Assembly: GCA_945863875.1 (NCBI GenBank)
Contig: CAMBBS010000008.1
Span: 78,894 to 142,893 of the forward strand
Source of the DNA: Desulfopila aestuarii DSM 18488
GTDB lineage: Bacteria; Desulfobacterota; Desulfobulbia; Desulfobulbales; Desulfocapsaceae
Direction of reading: 5' to 3'
DNA length: 64,000 nucleotides
Shown here: positions 62,235-64,000 of the stretch, piece by piece
Numbering within the stretch: the stretch's first letter is position 1
Layout of the letters: every line of letters begins with the position of its first letter
Program-made: the position numbers and the translations under genes
The notes under the pieces: generated by a model
What the model was told of the DNA's origin: nothing
The model's database searches: none
Seen by the model: only the letters and a program-made list of their open reading frames with translations

Positions 62235-62301
62235 AACCCCGGCAAAAGGGACATATGCCGGGACTCTTTTCAGTCCCTGTTCTTTGCAGGGATAAGTACC
62301 T
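62235..62301 (+). repeat. Intergenic hairpin repeat element, copy 3 (short form)
   Basis: From AACCCCGG to AAGTACCT, matching copy 2 but lacking its middle hairpin module. Contains CTCTTTTCAGTCCCTG, a TTCTTTG loop and CAGGGATAAGTACC. The loop is in the opposite orientation to copy 2. Confidence 0.75.
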
Positions 62302-62402
62302 GCAAAAAATTCATTGCCAAAAGATAAGCAATGAATTCCCAAGGTACCAAACAGCACGCGGCAAAAAAACAGTCAACAGTGCATGGCAACAAGGAGGAGC
62401 GG

Positions 62403-63026
62403 ATGGCTCAGGTTATAAAAGGTATTTTCCCTGAAAGCAGCAAAAGCGAAACGAAAAAAGACGACAAGCAGGTGTCAAGCTACATCCTGCATATTTCCAT
62501 AACTTTCTCCGACCCACTCATCTGGCGACGCATCCAGGTGCCGGGAACATTCACCCTGGCGCAACTCCACGATGTCATCCAGCTGAGCATGGGCTGGAGC
62601 GACTCCCACGTCCATCAGTTCCTCGTTGGCAAGATCAGCTACGAACCGACCATAAAAACCAACGCGCTTCGCGAATCCAAACGATTCGACGAGCATAAAT
62701 ACAAACTGCACACCCTCGAAGAAGGCATGCGCTTCATGTTCAGCTACCTCTATGGCGCCGGTGAGGGCTGGGAGCATGAAATCCATCTGGAGGAAGTCGT
62801 CCCGCCGACCAGACAACTCAAACACCCGATCCTTCTCTCTGGGGAAATGGCCTGTCCGCCGGAAACGGTGGGAGATATCCACCACTACCTGCAGCTGGTA
62901 ACCGCCCTTGAATCCCCCGGCAGCAAAAATCACAACAGCCTCTATGAGCTCAGCGGCCACGACGATTTTGACCCTGGCTATTTTGACCTTGAGGCGGCAA
63001 AAAAAAGGGTGAGCGCGTGGCGATAA
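62403..63026 (+). CDS. Plasmid pRiA4b ORF-3 family protein
   Basis: A 207-residue protein of the pRiA4b_Orf3 family: VSSYILHISITFSDPLIWRR, IQVPGTFTLAQLHDVIQLSM, GWSDSHVHQFLVG and YGAGEGWEHEIHLEE, then a conserved end FDPGYFDLEAAKKRV. I start at the ATG at 62403 because AAGGAGGAG lies directly upstream; an extension to 62331 is low-complexity. Function is unknown; the family is common in mobile or accessory DNA. Confidence 0.82.
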   Translation: MAQVIKGIFPESSKSETKKDDKQVSSYILHISITFSDPLIWRRIQVPGTFTLAQLHDVIQLSMGWSDSHVHQFLVGKISYEPTIKTNALRESKRFDEHKYKLHTLEEGMRFMFSYLYGAGEGWEHEIHLEEVVPPTRQLKHPILLSGEMACPPETVGDIHHYLQLVTALESPGSKNHNSLYELSGHDDFDPGYFDLEAAKKRVSAWR

Positions 63027-63039
63027 GCCACCCCGACGC

Positions 63040-63271
63040 TCACCACCTCCCGCACCCTCTTCCATCGGTTACATCTGCAGCAGCACAGACGGGACAGCGT
63101 CTTTCCTGGTGCCGAGATCAGTAATCGATTGTGGGCGATACCGTATTTCTCTTTGAGCAGATTCTGTACCGCCTCAGCCCGCTGCTGACCAAGGTGCAGC
63201 AAGTCGTTCTTTTTTGCATCATCGACAACAACGCCCCCACCCTCTACCCCACTTTTTTCCTCCTCGGTCAT
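63040..63271 (-). pseudogene. Eroded OmpA-C-like remnant
   Basis: A minus-strand frame contains LLHLGQQRAEAVQNLL, then KYGIAHNRLLISAPGK, the pattern of the helix and loop preceding the end of an OmpA C-terminal domain (RAEAV...L...GI...R). After this, frames are broken and no full domain, signal peptide or start can be found. Probably the relic of a larger gene; the rest of 63027-63632 has no gene. Confidence 0.35.
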
Positions 63272-63632
63272 AAACTCCCAGGAGGCAACCCGGGGACAAA
63301 TCTGTATATCGCTCTCGGGACGATCCTCTCCAGATATGGGGCATGCTCGTCGTTAACAGTCGTTTCCTGCTGCGCTAACTCACATTCCCCACCCTTATTT
63401 GTTGATCCGAGTTATTTTTATACTTACGTAAAAGGGACGTTTCGTTAAATTCGCAGCTGCCTTAGAAGGTACGGCTGTTGCAATTCGTTTTTATTCCCCC
63501 GCCTCGTGTGCATTTCCTGAATTATTTCCACTTTTTTTATTTTCAGCAATATACCCATTGCACTCCTCTACTAACGTATGTACTATTACAATTAACATTA
63601 TTTATTACATACGTCATGCCAGGAAAATAATT

Positions 63633-63971
63633 ATGGAGAAACAAGCGATTCGCCAGGTGATTCTGGAGGCCTTTGAGGCCATGTTAGAGGTGCAGTTAAA
63701 GAGCGTTCGAAAACTTCGCGGCAGAGAAGAGGGGGGCGAAATACCACCGCAGCGCAAGGCCCGTAAACGTCAGTCACTGGTGGATTTATCTGTCATCATA
63801 CTTACACAGGAACAGCGCCCGATGCATGTCGACGAGTTGGTCGAGTTGCTTAAGGAGCGACACAGCCGTCTCACGGATAGAGATTCGCTCTCCAGCGCCT
63901 CGGCCAAAAAAGATCATCAGGGCATCCTTGTGCGTCGGGTCGCGCCGGGAAAGTTTACCGTTCGCCAGTAA
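63633..63971 (+). CDS. HARE-HTH-like winged-helix protein
   Basis: A 112-residue protein. The ATG at 63633 has AGGA upstream; an extension to 63558 is unlikely. N-terminal helix (AIRQVILEAFEAMLEVQLKS), a basic linker (PPQRKARKRQ) and a C-terminal domain with VDLSVIILTQEQRPMHVDEL and GILVRRVAPGKFTVR, resembling the HARE-HTH (winged helix) pattern. I could not assign a function. It precedes a new gene by 16 bp. Confidence 0.55.
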   Translation: MEKQAIRQVILEAFEAMLEVQLKSVRKLRGREEGGEIPPQRKARKRQSLVDLSVIILTQEQRPMHVDELVELLKERHSRLTDRDSLSSASAKKDHQGILVRRVAPGKFTVRQ

Positions 63972-63987
63972 AATCGAGGGGGAACAT

Positions 63988-64000
63988 ATGCAAGAGATCG
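63988..64000 (+). CDS. Start of the next gene (cut by window edge)
   Basis: ATG at 63988 preceded by GAGGGGGAA. Only four codons (MQEI) are visible, so no product can be named. Confidence 0.35.

Overview
The window reads as chromosome of an anaerobic Gram-negative bacterium, most likely a Desulfobacterota (deltaproteobacterial) sulfate reducer of the Desulfobulbales type. This is an inference. It rests on an orange-protein (ORP)-like cluster of MinD/Mrp ATPases and NifX-family proteins under a sigma-54 regulator, a NikKLMQO nickel transporter with a deltaproteobacterial-looking NikR box, a DsrE-family protein, and the general gene complement. I found no rRNA, tRNA, CRISPR array, complete insertion sequence or prophage.

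Layout. 1-4290 (minus): an SOS mutagenesis operon, lexA - DUF72 - catalytically dead Y-family polymerase (imuB-like) - dnaE2/imuC (runs off the left edge), behind a sigma-70 promoter that overlaps two palindromic LexA-type boxes. 4464-9293: a lytic transglycosylase, then a GspE/PilB-type ATPase with an HDOD protein. 9374-16189: a DUF1566 protein, the glycogen debranching enzyme glgX, an SGNH hydrolase, an exported OB-fold-like protein, panE, a HAD phosphatase and a Nudix hydrolase. 16194-26848: typA followed by a 31-codon membrane peptide and a strong terminator, a DECH helicase, DUF2058, a PLP decarboxylase, a broken EamA transporter, a DsrE-like protein and an acyl-CoA ligase. 26866-33368 (minus): an MFS exporter and the nickel ECF operon nikK - nikL (split in two) - nikM - nikQ - nikO (two ABC domains joined by a His-rich linker). 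33532-38301 (plus): TolC - HlyD - two ABC-2 permeases with no ATPase gene. 38412-44535 (minus): the ORP-like cluster (sigma-54 activator, three NifX-like proteins, DUF5320, a receiver-like protein, two ferredoxin-containing MinD-like ATPases and a NifU/IscU-like scaffold). 44532-48436 (minus): ybbA-ybbP-tesA. 48831-54413: an H-NS-like protein, aroD, an HMG-CoA-lyase-like enzyme, an AEC carrier, a class III CoA-transferase and a shikimate kinase. 54469-62141: a PAS hybrid histidine kinase, an EAL-CBS-GGDEF protein and a DUF2868/DUF3482 membrane protein-GTPase pair. 62403-64000: a pRiA4b ORF-3 protein, an eroded OmpA-like remnant, and a winged-helix protein at the edge of the next gene.

The points most worth a second look are: the mutasome with DUF72 where ImuA usually sits, plus degenerate catalytic and PHP residues; the ORP-like cluster with a visible sigma-54 promoter and upstream palindrome and an activator whose GAFTGA loop reads GAFTNA; the split NikL and His-linked NikO; a family of intergenic hairpin repeats (about 28.2, 42.4, 50.4 and 62.2 kb) whose loop appears in both orientations; and the very small conserved-looking ORF between typA and its terminator.
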